A DNA stretch of 64,000 nucleotides from Pseudomonas sp. FeN3W. Lineage in GTDB: Bacteria; Pseudomonadota; Gammaproteobacteria; Pseudomonadales; Pseudomonadaceae. Position 1 is the stretch's first letter. Each line of letters opens with the position of its first letter. Both the position numbers and the translations under genes were made by a program. Below the pieces are notes generated by a model that saw only the letters and a program-made list of their open reading frames with translations, was not told the origin of the DNA and made no database searches. Shown in pieces: positions 44,150-52,550 of this stretch. The DNA lies in NCBI GenBank assembly GCA_030263805.2, contig CP136010.1:1565001-1629000 (forward strand), given 5' to 3'.

Positions 44150-44917
44150 TCAGTGCAGGATCTGGCTGAGGAACAGCTTGGTCCTGTCATTGACCGGGTT
44201 GGTAAAGAACACCTCTGGCTCGGCCTGTTCGACGATCTCGCCCTTGTCCATGAAAATCACCCGATCCGCCACGGTGCGGGCGAAGCCCATCTCATGGGTC
44301 ACGCAGAGCATGGTCATGCCGCTTTCGGCGAGGCTGACCATGGTGTCGAGCACCTCCTTTACCATCTCCGGGTCAAGGGCCGAGGTCGGCTCGTCGAACA
44401 GCATGATCTTAGGCTTCATGCACAGCGCACGGGCGATCGCCACGCGCTGCTGCTGGCCACCGGAAAGCTGGCCGGGAAACTTGTTGGCCTGCTCCGGAAT
44501 GCGCACGCGCTCCAGATAATGCATGGCGATTTCCTCGGCCTGCCGTCGCGGCAGCTTGCGCACCCACATCGGCGCCAGGGTGCAGTTCTGCAACACGGTC
44601 AGGTGCGGGAACAGGTTGAAGTGCTGGAACACCATACCGACTTCGCTGCGGATCGCCTCGATCTGCTTGAGGTCGCTGGTCAGCTCCACGCCGTTGATGA
44701 CGATGCGCCCCTGCTGGTGCTCTTCCAGGCGATTGAGGCAGCGAATGGTGGTCGACTTGCCGGAGCCGGAAGGCCCGCACAAGACGATGCGCTCGCCCTG
44801 GCGCACGGAGAGGTTGATGTCCTTGAGCACATGGAACTGGCCGAACCATTTGTGCACGCCCTGCATGCGGATGACCGGCTCGCTGCTCTGCTCGGCCTGC
44901 GCGTTTGAATCACTCAT
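44150..44917 (-). CDS. aapP: Polar amino-acid ABC transporter ATP-binding protein
   Basis: ATPase of a general L-amino-acid uptake system. 255 residues with Walker A CGPSGSGKSTTIRCLN, signature QLSGGQQQRVAIARAL and Walker B KIMLFDEPTSALDPEM. The fold is the HisP/GlnQ/AapP group. Last gene of aapJQMP; AGGAG is 6 bases upstream of the start and the gap to aapM is 9 bp. Confidence 0.95.
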   Translation of the reverse strand: MSDSNAQAEQSSEPVIRMQGVHKWFGQFHVLKDINLSVRQGERIVLCGPSGSGKSTTIRCLNRLEEHQQGRIVINGVELTSDLKQIEAIRSEVGMVFQHFNLFPHLTVLQNCTLAPMWVRKLPRRQAEEIAMHYLERVRIPEQANKFPGQLSGGQQQRVAIARALCMKPKIMLFDEPTSALDPEMVKEVLDTMVSLAESGMTMLCVTHEMGFARTVADRVIFMDKGEIVEQAEPEVFFTNPVNDRTKLFLSQILH

Positions 44918-44926
44918 ATATCACTC

Positions 44927-46024
44927 CTAATGCTTGTGGCCGGTGTCCAGCTTGCGCTCCAGGCGCATCGAATAGCGGGACATGCCGAAACAGAACATCC
45001 AGTACACCAGAGCGGCGAACACGTAACCCTCGGTGGACATGCCCAGCCAGGCCGGGTCCGCGGTGGCGCGCTTGATGCTGTTGAGGAAGTCGAACAGGCC
45101 GATGATGATCACCAGGCTGGTGTCCTTGAACAGGGCAATGAAGGTGTTGACGATGCCCGGTATCACCAGTTTCAGCGCCTGCGGCAGGATCACCAGCAGC
45201 GTGCTGCGCCAATAGCCCAGGCCCATGGCCGCCGCGGCCTCGTACTGCCCCTTGGGGATCGCCTGCAGACCGCCACGCACCACCTCGGCAACGTAGGCGG
45301 CCTCGAAGAACACCACCATCAGCATCGCCCGCAGCAGCTTGTCGAGGCTCATGCCTTCGGGCAGGAACAGCGGCAGCATCACCGAGGACATGAACAGCAC
45401 GGTGATCAACGGCACGCCGCGCCAGAACTCGATGAAGGTCACGCAGAGCACGCGAATCGCCGGCATGTCCGAGCGCCGCCCGAGCGCCAGCAGGATGCCC
45501 AGCGGCAACGCACCGGCGATGCCCACCGCAGCGATCACCACCGTCAGCATGAGCCCGCCCCACTGACTGGTCGGCACCGTCTGCAGGCCGAGAAAGCCAC
45601 CGTGCAGCAGCCAGTAGGCCAGCAGCGGGTAGACCAGCAGATAGCCCAGCCCGTAGCGCAACTTGTGCGGCATCTGTCGCAGGAACAGTGGCGCCGCACC
45701 GATGATCGCCAGCCAGGCTGCCGCATCGACGCGCCAGCGCAGCTCCGTGGGGTAGAAGCCATACATGAACTGGCCGAAACGGGTCTGGATGAATACCCAG
45801 CAGGCGCCTTCGCGGCTGCAATCGGCGCGGGTTTCACCGGTCCAGTCGGCCTTGAAGATGGCCCACTCGAGCACCGGCGGCACGATCAACCAGAGCAGGT
45901 AAAGCCCCGCCAGCGTCAGCAGGGTATTGATCCAGCTGGAAAACAGATTGGCCCGTAGCCAGCCGAGCGCACCGATGCTGATCGTCGGTGGCGGCAGGTC
46001 GGGCTTGAAGGTATGAATGGTCAT
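44927..46024 (-). CDS. aapM: Amino-acid ABC transporter permease AapM
   Basis: Inner-membrane permease, 365 residues, of the His/Glu/Gln/Arg/opine type. Unlike short permeases it has an N-terminal extension with several helices. The ATPase-contact EAA loop is RGGLQAIPKGQYEAAAAMGLGYWRSTLLVILPQALKLVIPG. Length and placement between aapQ and aapP fit AapM of Rhizobium and BztC-like proteins. Gaps of 4 and 9 bp to its neighbours. Confidence 0.93.
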   Translation of the reverse strand: MTIHTFKPDLPPPTISIGALGWLRANLFSSWINTLLTLAGLYLLWLIVPPVLEWAIFKADWTGETRADCSREGACWVFIQTRFGQFMYGFYPTELRWRVDAAAWLAIIGAAPLFLRQMPHKLRYGLGYLLVYPLLAYWLLHGGFLGLQTVPTSQWGGLMLTVVIAAVGIAGALPLGILLALGRRSDMPAIRVLCVTFIEFWRGVPLITVLFMSSVMLPLFLPEGMSLDKLLRAMLMVVFFEAAYVAEVVRGGLQAIPKGQYEAAAAMGLGYWRSTLLVILPQALKLVIPGIVNTFIALFKDTSLVIIIGLFDFLNSIKRATADPAWLGMSTEGYVFAALVYWMFCFGMSRYSMRLERKLDTGHKH

Positions 46025-46028
46025 GCGC

Positions 46029-47213
46029 TCACCGCTCGATCAGCGCAATGCGCTTGTTGTACCAGTTCATCAGCAACGAAATGCTGATGCTGATGGCTAG
46101 ATAGACGCTCATGGTGATGGCCATGGTTTCGATGGCCTGCCCGGTCTGATTGAGCACCGTGCCGGCGAATAGCGACACCATGTCCGGATAACCGATGGCA
46201 GCAGCGAGCGACGAGTTCTTTGCCAGGTTCAGGTATTGGCTGGTCAGCGGCGGCACGATCACCCGCAGTGCCTGCGGCACGATGACCAGGCGCAGCACTT
46301 GTCCTGGGCGCAACCCAAGCGAAGCAGCGGCCTCGGTCTGACCATGGCTGACCGACTGAATGCCTGAACGCACGGTTTCGCCGATGAACGCCGCGGTGTA
46401 CACCGACAACGCGACCACGATCGATACCAGCTCAGGGATCACCACCCAGCCGCCGCGGATATTGAAGCGTTGCAGCTCCGGGACATCCCAGGTGAAAGGC
46501 ACTCCCGCGACAAGTGTCGTCAGCCACGGAATCGCGAGAAACAGCCCAAGGCTGGTCCATAACACCGGAAACATCTGCCCGGTGGCGTGCCGACGCGCCC
46601 GAGCCCAGCGATTGAGCAGGACCACCGCCACCAGTGCCACGAGCAATGCCAGCCAGAATGCCCAGAAGCCATCGGCGGCACTGGGTGCAGGCATCTGCAC
46701 GCCACGGTTGTTGATGAATACCGCCTCCCACAGGCTCAGGCTGTTGCGCGGTCCGGGCAACGGGCTGATCACAGCGAAGTAGACGAAGAAGATCAGCAGC
46801 AACGGCGGGATGTTGCGGAATATCTCGATGTAGAGCGTCGCCAGCTGGCGGATCAGCCAGTTGCTCGACAGGCGCCCCACGCCGAGGATGAACCCCATCA
46901 CCGTTGCGAGAAATATCCCGATGACGCTGACCAACAGCGTATTGAGCAGCCCGACCCAGAAGACGCGACCGTAGCTGTCGCTCTCGCTGTAGTCGATCAG
47001 GTGCTGGGATATGCCGAAGCCGGCGGCGTTCTCGAGGAAACCAAAGCCGGAGGTAATGCCGCGATGGGCAAGGTTGGTCTGGGTATTGTGAAAAAGGTAC
47101 CAGCCGAATGCTACGACGGTGATTACAGCCAGAATCTGAAACAGCCAGGCCCGTGCCCGAGGATCGGTCAATAACGACCCGCCGGCCGGCCTAGGATTGT
47201 CGATGGTTCGCAT
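46029..47213 (-). CDS. aapQ: Amino-acid ABC transporter permease AapQ
   Basis: Second permease subunit, 394 residues, with the long insertion between helices typical of AapQ/BztB. Permease motif GETVRSGIQSVSHGQTEAAASLGLRPGQVLRLVIVPQALRVIVPP. GAGG is 9 bases before the ATG. It follows aapJ after a 93-bp gap that holds two perfect hairpins. Confidence 0.93.
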   Translation of the reverse strand: MRTIDNPRPAGGSLLTDPRARAWLFQILAVITVVAFGWYLFHNTQTNLAHRGITSGFGFLENAAGFGISQHLIDYSESDSYGRVFWVGLLNTLLVSVIGIFLATVMGFILGVGRLSSNWLIRQLATLYIEIFRNIPPLLLIFFVYFAVISPLPGPRNSLSLWEAVFINNRGVQMPAPSAADGFWAFWLALLVALVAVVLLNRWARARRHATGQMFPVLWTSLGLFLAIPWLTTLVAGVPFTWDVPELQRFNIRGGWVVIPELVSIVVALSVYTAAFIGETVRSGIQSVSHGQTEAAASLGLRPGQVLRLVIVPQALRVIVPPLTSQYLNLAKNSSLAAAIGYPDMVSLFAGTVLNQTGQAIETMAITMSVYLAISISISLLMNWYNKRIALIER

Positions 47214-47232
47214 CGAATGTCCTCATACCGCA

Positions 47233-47302
47233 CCGCCGGCGCGTTGTGCGCGCCGGCGGCACTTCTCCCTTTGGAAAACGGGGCCGGTGTAGCCGGCCCC
47301 GT
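47233..47302 (-). terminator. Two intercistronic hairpins between aapJ and aapQ
   Basis: 47278-47302: ACGGGGCCGG and CCGGCCCCGT, 10-bp perfect stem followed on the minus strand by TTTTCC, directly after the aapJ stop. 47233-47259: CCGCCGGCGCG and CGCGCCGGCGG, 11-bp perfect stem, just upstream of the aapQ ribosome-binding site. They probably attenuate or protect so that the binding protein is made in excess over the permeases. Confidence 0.7.
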
Positions 47303-47306
47303 CTGG

Positions 47307-48335
47307 TCAACGTACCGGCGGGGCGTACTGCAGGCCGCCGTTATTCCACAGGGCATTGAGGCCACGCTCGATCTTCAGCTCGCTGCCGGCGCCGACGTTG
47401 CGATCGAAGATCTCGCCATAGTTACCGACCTGCTTGACGATCTGTACCGCCCAATCCTTCGGCAGCTTCAGGTCCTTGCCATATTCCCCCTCGACACCCA
47501 AAAGACGGGCTACGTCCGGGTTCTTGGTACTCTTGGCCTTTTCTTCGACATCTGCCGAAGTGATGCCCAATTCCTCGGCGTTGAGCATGGCAAACAAGGT
47601 CCAGCGCACGATATCGAACCATTCCTCATCGCCCTGGCGGACCGCCGGACCGAGGGGCTCCTTGGATATCACTTCGGGCAACACGACGTAGTCATCGGGA
47701 TTGGCCAGCTTGATGCGCTGGGCGTAGAGCTGCGACTGGTCGGAAGTCAGCACGTCGCAGCGACCGGACTCCAGGGACTTGGCGCTTTCGTCCGAGGTGT
47801 CGTAAGTGATGGGGGTGTATTTCAGGTTGTTGGCGCGGAAATAGTCGGAGAGATTGAGTTCGGTAGTCGTGCCTGCCTGAATGCAGACAGTCGCGCCATC
47901 CAGCTCCTTGGCACTTTTAACGCCTAGCTCCTTGTTCACCAGAAAGCCCTGACCATCGTAATAGGTCACGCCGGTGAAATTCAGGCCCATCGCCGCATCA
48001 CGCGAGCTGGTCCAGGTGGTGTTGCGCGACAGCATGTCCACCTCGCCGGATTGCAGCGCGGTGAAGCGTTCTTTAGCGGTCAACGGACTGTACTTGACCT
48101 TGCTGGCGTCACCGAACACGGCCGCGGCTACCGCGCGGCACACATCCACGTCGATCCCCAGGTATTGCCCCTTTGCGTCGGCGTAGGAAAAGCCCGGAAG
48201 GCCATCACTGATGCCGCACTGCACGAATCCTTTCTTCTGCACCGCATCGAGGGTCGCCCCCGCTTGCGCCAGCCCACTGATTCCCAGCAGTGACGCTGCA
48301 CCCAGCGCAGCCAGTGTGGATTTCACCCTAATCAT
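47307..48335 (-). CDS. aapJ: Amino-acid ABC transporter substrate-binding protein AapJ
   Basis: Periplasmic receptor, 342 residues, with signal peptide ending about AQA (residue 25). SBP_bac_3 family: TLDAVQKKGFVQCGISDGLPGFSYADAKGQYLGIDVDVCRAVAAAVFGD, then WTSSRDAAMGLNFTGVTYYDGQGFLV and LAKRIKLANPDDYVVLPEVISKEPLGPAVRQGD-type sequence near the end. First gene of aapJQMP; gene order and lengths match the general amino-acid permease. Confidence 0.95.
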   Translation of the reverse strand: MIRVKSTLAALGAASLLGISGLAQAGATLDAVQKKGFVQCGISDGLPGFSYADAKGQYLGIDVDVCRAVAAAVFGDASKVKYSPLTAKERFTALQSGEVDMLSRNTTWTSSRDAAMGLNFTGVTYYDGQGFLVNKELGVKSAKELDGATVCIQAGTTTELNLSDYFRANNLKYTPITYDTSDESAKSLESGRCDVLTSDQSQLYAQRIKLANPDDYVVLPEVISKEPLGPAVRQGDEEWFDIVRWTLFAMLNAEELGITSADVEEKAKSTKNPDVARLLGVEGEYGKDLKLPKDWAVQIVKQVGNYGEIFDRNVGAGSELKIERGLNALWNNGGLQYAPPVR

Positions 48336-48676
48336 CGAAACCTCCAGTTTGCTTTCTTATTCTCGGGTCCGGGTCTGATGCCCTTCGATGCGTAACCGGC
48401 AGCAGCGAAGCGGCGCAGCCTGACCTGAGTCTAGTCGTCCGTGGATGATCGGCAATGTTCTTTGTGCCATTGCCTCGGCTCGCTCATGCGGGCCGTTCCC
48501 TTTTGAGTCGAACTGGACTTAGCAAGGCGCGTACCAGCTCATCCGGCCAATCAGCCCGATACGCCAGGTCGCGGGTTCTATCGAAGTGCGCGAGCGGGTA
48601 ACCTCGCGCTACTCCCTCGCCAGTGGCGCGTAATTGCCCCAAGACGAGGCAACTTGCCCCCAACTGGAGCCGATCC
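48336..48676. other. Divergent control region between aapJ and the carboxylesterase gene
   Basis: 341 bp without a credible gene. It contains the candidate aapJ promoter at 48428-48455 and, at its right end, the GGAG ribosome-binding site of the esterase. A minus-strand frame starting inside the esterase gene covers part of the region but has no family features. Confidence 0.6.
48428..48455 (-). promoter_or_regulatory. Candidate promoter of aapJQMP
   Basis: On the minus strand TTGCCG (48455-48450) and TAGACT (48433-48428) are 16 bp apart, about 93 bp upstream of the aapJ ATG. Each hexamer matches 4 of 6. Confidence 0.35.
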
Positions 48677-49333
48677 ATGAGCGAACCGTTGACCCTCGAA
48701 CCCAATGCCGTGGCCGATGCATGCATCATCTGGCTGCATGGCCTGGGCGCTGATCGCTATGATTTCCTGCCTGTGGCCGAAGCGCTGCAGCAGAGCCTGC
48801 ATAGCACTCGCTTCGTTCTGCCGCAGGCGCCAACGCGGCCGGTGACCATCAACGGCGGCTGGAGCATGCCCAGCTGGTACGACATCCTGGCGATGAGCCC
48901 TGCGCGCGCGATCGATCGCGCGCAACTCGAGGCCTCGGCACAACAGGTCATCGCCCTGATCGAAGCGCAGCGTGACGCGGGCATCGATCCGGCACGCATC
49001 TTTCTCGCCGGCTTCTCCCAAGGTGGCGCGGTGGTGCTGCATACGGCATTTCTGCGCTGGCAGGGTCCGCTGGGCGGCGTTATCGCACTGTCCACCTATG
49101 CCCCGACATTTGCCGAACGCCTCGAGCTTTCCGAAGATGCCCGGCGTTATCCGGCGCTATGCCTGCATGGCAGCCGGGACGATGTGGTACCGCCAGCGAT
49201 GGGCCGTGCCGCCTATCAGTGCCTGCACGACGCCGGCGTCAATGTCACTTGGCGCGAGTACCCGATGGGCCACGAGGTGCTCCCGGAGGAAATCCGCGAC
49301 ATCGGCAACTGGCTCGCACCGTTGCTTGACTGA
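48677..49333 (+). CDS. Carboxylesterase / acyl-protein thioesterase family
   Basis: Alpha/beta hydrolase of 218 residues from ATG 48677 (GGAG 7 bases upstream). IIWLHGLGADRYDFLPV carries the oxyanion HGLGA motif. The nucleophile Ser is in FLAGFSQGGAVVLH, with Asp in HGSRDDVVPP and His in PMGHEVLPEE. Similar to Pseudomonas EstB-like phospholipase/carboxylesterase next to aapJ and rhlB. Cytoplasmic, no signal peptide. True substrate unknown. Confidence 0.92.
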   Translation: MSEPLTLEPNAVADACIIWLHGLGADRYDFLPVAEALQQSLHSTRFVLPQAPTRPVTINGGWSMPSWYDILAMSPARAIDRAQLEASAQQVIALIEAQRDAGIDPARIFLAGFSQGGAVVLHTAFLRWQGPLGGVIALSTYAPTFAERLELSEDARRYPALCLHGSRDDVVPPAMGRAAYQCLHDAGVNVTWREYPMGHEVLPEEIRDIGNWLAPLLD

Positions 49334-49552
49334 GATGCCTCCCGAGCGCCAGGTCCGGCTGTCTATGCGTCAGTCACGGCCATGCCCCTGGCCTCTCCTG
49401 GACTAGACCTGTCGCGCAGCACCACACAACCGTAAGCGAGGCGCGAGTGCGTCCGGCTGGAAGTCAAGCCTTCCGGTGCGCGAGGCTTCGCCATGCATGC
49501 GTCTTGCATTACACTGGCGCGCGACACTTTCCTAATAAATGACGAGAAGACC

Positions 49553-50986
49553 GTGCTCAAAGCACTCAAGAAAATCTTTGGCAAGGCCCCGGATCTACGG
49601 GCCAGCACAGCCGATAGCGTGCTCGCCGCCGACAACGAGGGCCAACACAGCGCCCCGGCCCCGCAGCAAGCAACGACACCCGATACTCAACCCAAGCCGC
49701 AGCCCGCTGAGCGCTCCGCCGAAAAACCGCGCCATCAGCGCAGCCGCAAACCAGCGCAACCCGCCGCTCCAGCCTGGAAGCTGGACGACTTCGTGGTCGA
49801 ACCGGCCGAAGGCAAGACCCGCTTCCACGACTTCAAGCTCGCGCCCGAGCTGATGCATGCGATTCACGATCTGGGTTTCCCCTACTGCACACCGATCCAG
49901 GCCCAGGTGCTCGGCTATACCCTTGCCGGCAGAGACGCCATTGGCCGCGCGCAGACCGGTACCGGCAAGACGGCCGCCTTCCTTATTTCCACCATCACGC
50001 AGCTGCTCGATACGCCGCCGCCGAAAGATCGCTACATGGGCGAGCCGCGCGCGCTGATCATCGCGCCGACCCGTGAACTCGTGGTGCAGATCGCCAATGA
50101 CGCGCTGGACCTGACCAAGTACACCAACCTGAACGTGATGAGCTTCGTCGGCGGCATGGATTTCGACAAACAGCTCAAGCTGCTGGAATCGCGGTTCTGC
50201 GACATCCTGGTTGCCACGCCCGGTCGCCTGCTGGATTTCAACCAGCGCGGCGAGGTGCATCTGGACATGGTCGAAGTGATGGTGCTGGACGAAGCCGACC
50301 GCATGCTCGACATGGGCTTCATCCCGCAGGTCCGCCAGATCATCCGGCAGACGCCACCCAAGAGCGAGCGTCAGACCCTGCTGTTCTCCGCCACCTTCAC
50401 CGATGACGTGATGAATCTGGCGCAGCAGTGGACGACCAATCCTGCCGTCGTCGAGATCGAACCCGAGAACGTTGCCAGCGACACCGTCGAGCAGCACGTA
50501 TTCGCCGTGGCCGGCAGCGACAAGTACAAGCTGCTGTACAACCTGATCACCCAGAACGACTGGACGCGGGTGATGGTCTTCGCCAACCGCAAGGACGAGG
50601 TGCGGCGCATCGAAGAGCGCCTGACCCGGGATGGCATCAGCGCCGCGCAGATGTCCGGCGACGTGCCGCAGCACAAGCGCATTCGCACGCTGGAAGGCTT
50701 CCGCGAAGGCAAGATTCGCGTGCTGGTGGCGACCGATGTCGCCGGCCGCGGTATCCATGTCGACGGCATCAGCCACGTGATCAACTTCACGCTACCGGAA
50801 GATCCTGATGACTACGTGCACCGCATCGGCCGCACAGGCCGTGCCGGCACCAGTGGCACGTCGATCAGCTTCGCTGGCGAGGACGACGCCTTCGCCCTGC
50901 CGCCGATCGAAGCGCTGATCGGCCGCAAGATCCAGTGCGAAATGCCTCCGGCGGAACTGCTCGCACCGCCCCCTCACTCGCGCTGA
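49553..50986 (+). CDS. rhlB: DEAD-box ATP-dependent RNA helicase RhlB
   Basis: RNA helicase; in E. coli RhlB is the degradosome partner of RNase E. From GTG 49553 it has 477 residues: a basic, Ala/Pro/Gln-rich N-terminal extension of about 90 residues, then the helicase core. Motifs: GRAQTGTGKTAAFL (I), APTRELVVQI (Ia), TPGRLL (Ib), VLDEADRMLDMGF (II), FSATFT (III), VATDVAGRGIHVDG (V), HRIGRTGRAG (VI). An ATG 60 bases upstream (49493) is in frame but less likely, since the GTG start gives MLKALKKIFG, which is how Pseudomonas RhlB begins. Confidence 0.94.
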   Translation: MLKALKKIFGKAPDLRASTADSVLAADNEGQHSAPAPQQATTPDTQPKPQPAERSAEKPRHQRSRKPAQPAAPAWKLDDFVVEPAEGKTRFHDFKLAPELMHAIHDLGFPYCTPIQAQVLGYTLAGRDAIGRAQTGTGKTAAFLISTITQLLDTPPPKDRYMGEPRALIIAPTRELVVQIANDALDLTKYTNLNVMSFVGGMDFDKQLKLLESRFCDILVATPGRLLDFNQRGEVHLDMVEVMVLDEADRMLDMGFIPQVRQIIRQTPPKSERQTLLFSATFTDDVMNLAQQWTTNPAVVEIEPENVASDTVEQHVFAVAGSDKYKLLYNLITQNDWTRVMVFANRKDEVRRIEERLTRDGISAAQMSGDVPQHKRIRTLEGFREGKIRVLVATDVAGRGIHVDGISHVINFTLPEDPDDYVHRIGRTGRAGTSGTSISFAGEDDAFALPPIEALIGRKIQCEMPPAELLAPPPHSR

Positions 50987-50993
50987 GTCAATC

Positions 50994-51015
50994 GGGCACG
51001 GCATTCGCCGTGCCC
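50994..51015. terminator. Hairpin after rhlB
   Basis: GGGCACGGC, loop ATTC, GCCGTGCCC, perfect 9-bp stem starting 8 bp after the rhlB stop. No U-run, so function is inferred from position. Confidence 0.55.
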
Positions 51016-51105
51016 CGCTCCCTCCTCCATCAATGACCTGAATCAGGCCACAAAAGAGCTCAAACGGCTAGAGTGGTAGCTAGATCGGAACTCAAGGAGA
51101 AATCG

Positions 51106-51270
51106 ATGGACAGCATGCACTGGCTACTGTCGCTAATCGTCATTGGCTTCATCCTGCTCTGCGTAGGCTTCAACTACCGAGACCGGAACTGGGGCGTGGG
51201 CCTTCTTGGCCTGGGTGTGCTCACCATGTTCTCGACGCTGGCCTTCAAGATGTACATCACCTTCTATTGA
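51106..51270 (+). CDS. Small two-helix membrane protein
   Basis: 54 residues from ATG 51106 with AAGGAG 6 bases upstream. Two hydrophobic helices, MHWLLSLIVIGFILLCVGF and WGVGLLGLGVLTMFSTLAF, are separated by NYRDRN, a charged loop. I do not recognise the family. Its stop lies 4 bp from the stop of convergent moaE. The strong ribosome-binding site and clear helices support a real gene. Confidence 0.75.
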   Translation: MDSMHWLLSLIVIGFILLCVGFNYRDRNWGVGLLGLGVLTMFSTLAFKMYITFY

Positions 51271-51274
51271 GGGC

Positions 51275-51733
51275 TCAGCCGTTCTCGCGCCATCGTTCAG
51301 CTGCGGCCTGATCACTGGTGCGGCCTTCCACCCAACGCGGCCCGGACGGCGTCGTTTCCTTCTTCCAGAACGGCGCCCGCGTCTTCAGATAATCCATCAC
51401 GAAGCGACAGGCATCGAAGGCCGCGTCGCGATGGGCGCTCGCCGCACCGACGAAGACGATGGGCTCGCCTGGTTCCAGGGGCCCGACGCGATGCAACACG
51501 TCGAGCCGCAACAATGGCCAGCGCTGCTCCGCCTCGATGATGATTTTCTCCAGCGCCTTTTCGGTCATCCCCGGCGCATGTTCGAGAAACATTCCGGCGA
51601 CATCCTGCCCGTCATTGAAATCTCTTACGTAACCGACAAACCCTGCGACCGCTCCAATCCCCAGGTTGGCCGCATGCAGCGCATTGAGTTCGGCCCCCGG
51701 ATCGAACGCTGCCGTCTGTACACGAACCGCCAT
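51275..51733 (-). CDS. moaE: Molybdopterin synthase catalytic subunit
   Basis: Large subunit that adds sulfur to precursor Z (cPMP) to give molybdopterin. 152 residues with VGAVAGFVGYVRDFNDG, LEHAPGMTEKALEKI, HRVGPLEPGEPIVFVGAASAHRDAAFDACRF and APFWKKE. Third gene of moaCDE on this strand; moaD ends 2 bp before it. Confidence 0.97.
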   Translation of the reverse strand: MAVRVQTAAFDPGAELNALHAANLGIGAVAGFVGYVRDFNDGQDVAGMFLEHAPGMTEKALEKIIIEAEQRWPLLRLDVLHRVGPLEPGEPIVFVGAASAHRDAAFDACRFVMDYLKTRAPFWKKETTPSGPRWVEGRTSDQAAAERWRENG

Positions 51734-51735
51734 GC

Positions 51736-51984
51736 TCAGCCTCCGGTCACGGTGGGAAAGAACGCGACTTCATCGCCATCGGTGATCGGCTCATCGAGAC
51801 CACAGAGTTCCTGATTGCGCGCACACATCAGGTTCTGCTCGGCAAGCACGTCCCAAACACCGCCCTGCGCAAGCAGCCGCTGGCGCACATCGTTCACGCT
51901 GGCGAGCGAAGCATCCCACTGCAGGCGTTCGCCATCGGTGCCGAGGGTTTCACGATAACGGGCAAAGAACTGGACGGTAATCAT
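51736..51984 (-). CDS. moaD: Molybdopterin synthase sulfur carrier subunit
   Basis: 82-residue ubiquitin-fold protein starting MITVQFFARYRETLG and ending in the required Gly-Gly (FFPTVTGG), which is adenylated and thiocarboxylated. The start at 51984 forms a 4-bp overlap with the moaC stop; an upstream in-frame ATG lies inside moaC and is rejected. Confidence 0.96.
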   Translation of the reverse strand: MITVQFFARYRETLGTDGERLQWDASLASVNDVRQRLLAQGGVWDVLAEQNLMCARNQELCGLDEPITDGDEVAFFPTVTGG

Positions 51985-52451
51985 GCCTGCACCTGCCAGT
52001 GGCCGCTCTTGCCGCCGAGTTTTTCCAGCAGGCGCACGCCTTCGATGACCATGCCGCGATCCACAGCCTTGCACATGTCGTAGATGGTCAGCGCAGCGAC
52101 GCTGGCAGCGGTCAATGCTTCCATCTCGACACCGGTCTGCCCGGCCAGCTTGCAGGCCGCGCGGATCAGCACGCAGTCTTCGCTATCCGCCTGCAGCTCG
52201 ACCTTGATGCTGGTGAGCAGCAGCGGATGACACAGGGGAATCAGTTCGTAGGTCTTCTTCGCCGCCTGGATACCGGCGATGCGCGCCACGGCGAAGACAT
52301 CGCCCTTTGGATGGCCACCCTGCTGGATCATCTGCAGGGTCTGCGGCAGCATGCGGACACGCGCCTCGGCCACAGCCTCACGCGCGGTGACGACCTTGTC
52401 GGTGACGTCGACCATGCTGGCCCGGCCTTGGGAATCGAGATGAGTGAGCAT
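51981..52451 (-). CDS. moaC: Cyclic pyranopterin monophosphate synthase
   Basis: Second step of molybdenum cofactor synthesis. 156 residues with MVDVTDKVVTAREAVA, GDVFAVARIAGIQAAKKTYELIPLCHPL, VEMEALTAASVAALTIYDMCKAVD and LLEKLGGKSG. First gene of moaCDE. moaA is not in the window. Confidence 0.97.
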   Translation of the reverse strand: MLTHLDSQGRASMVDVTDKVVTAREAVAEARVRMLPQTLQMIQQGGHPKGDVFAVARIAGIQAAKKTYELIPLCHPLLLTSIKVELQADSEDCVLIRAACKLAGQTGVEMEALTAASVAALTIYDMCKAVDRGMVIEGVRLLEKLGGKSGHWQVQA

Positions 52452-52550
52452 TCGGCGCTCCTGATCGGAAAATCACGAGTCTACCGCAGTCGTCGGCGAT
52501 GAACCCGCCCCCGTAAGAGGTACTACCGGGCATCGCCGCACGCTTCTCCG

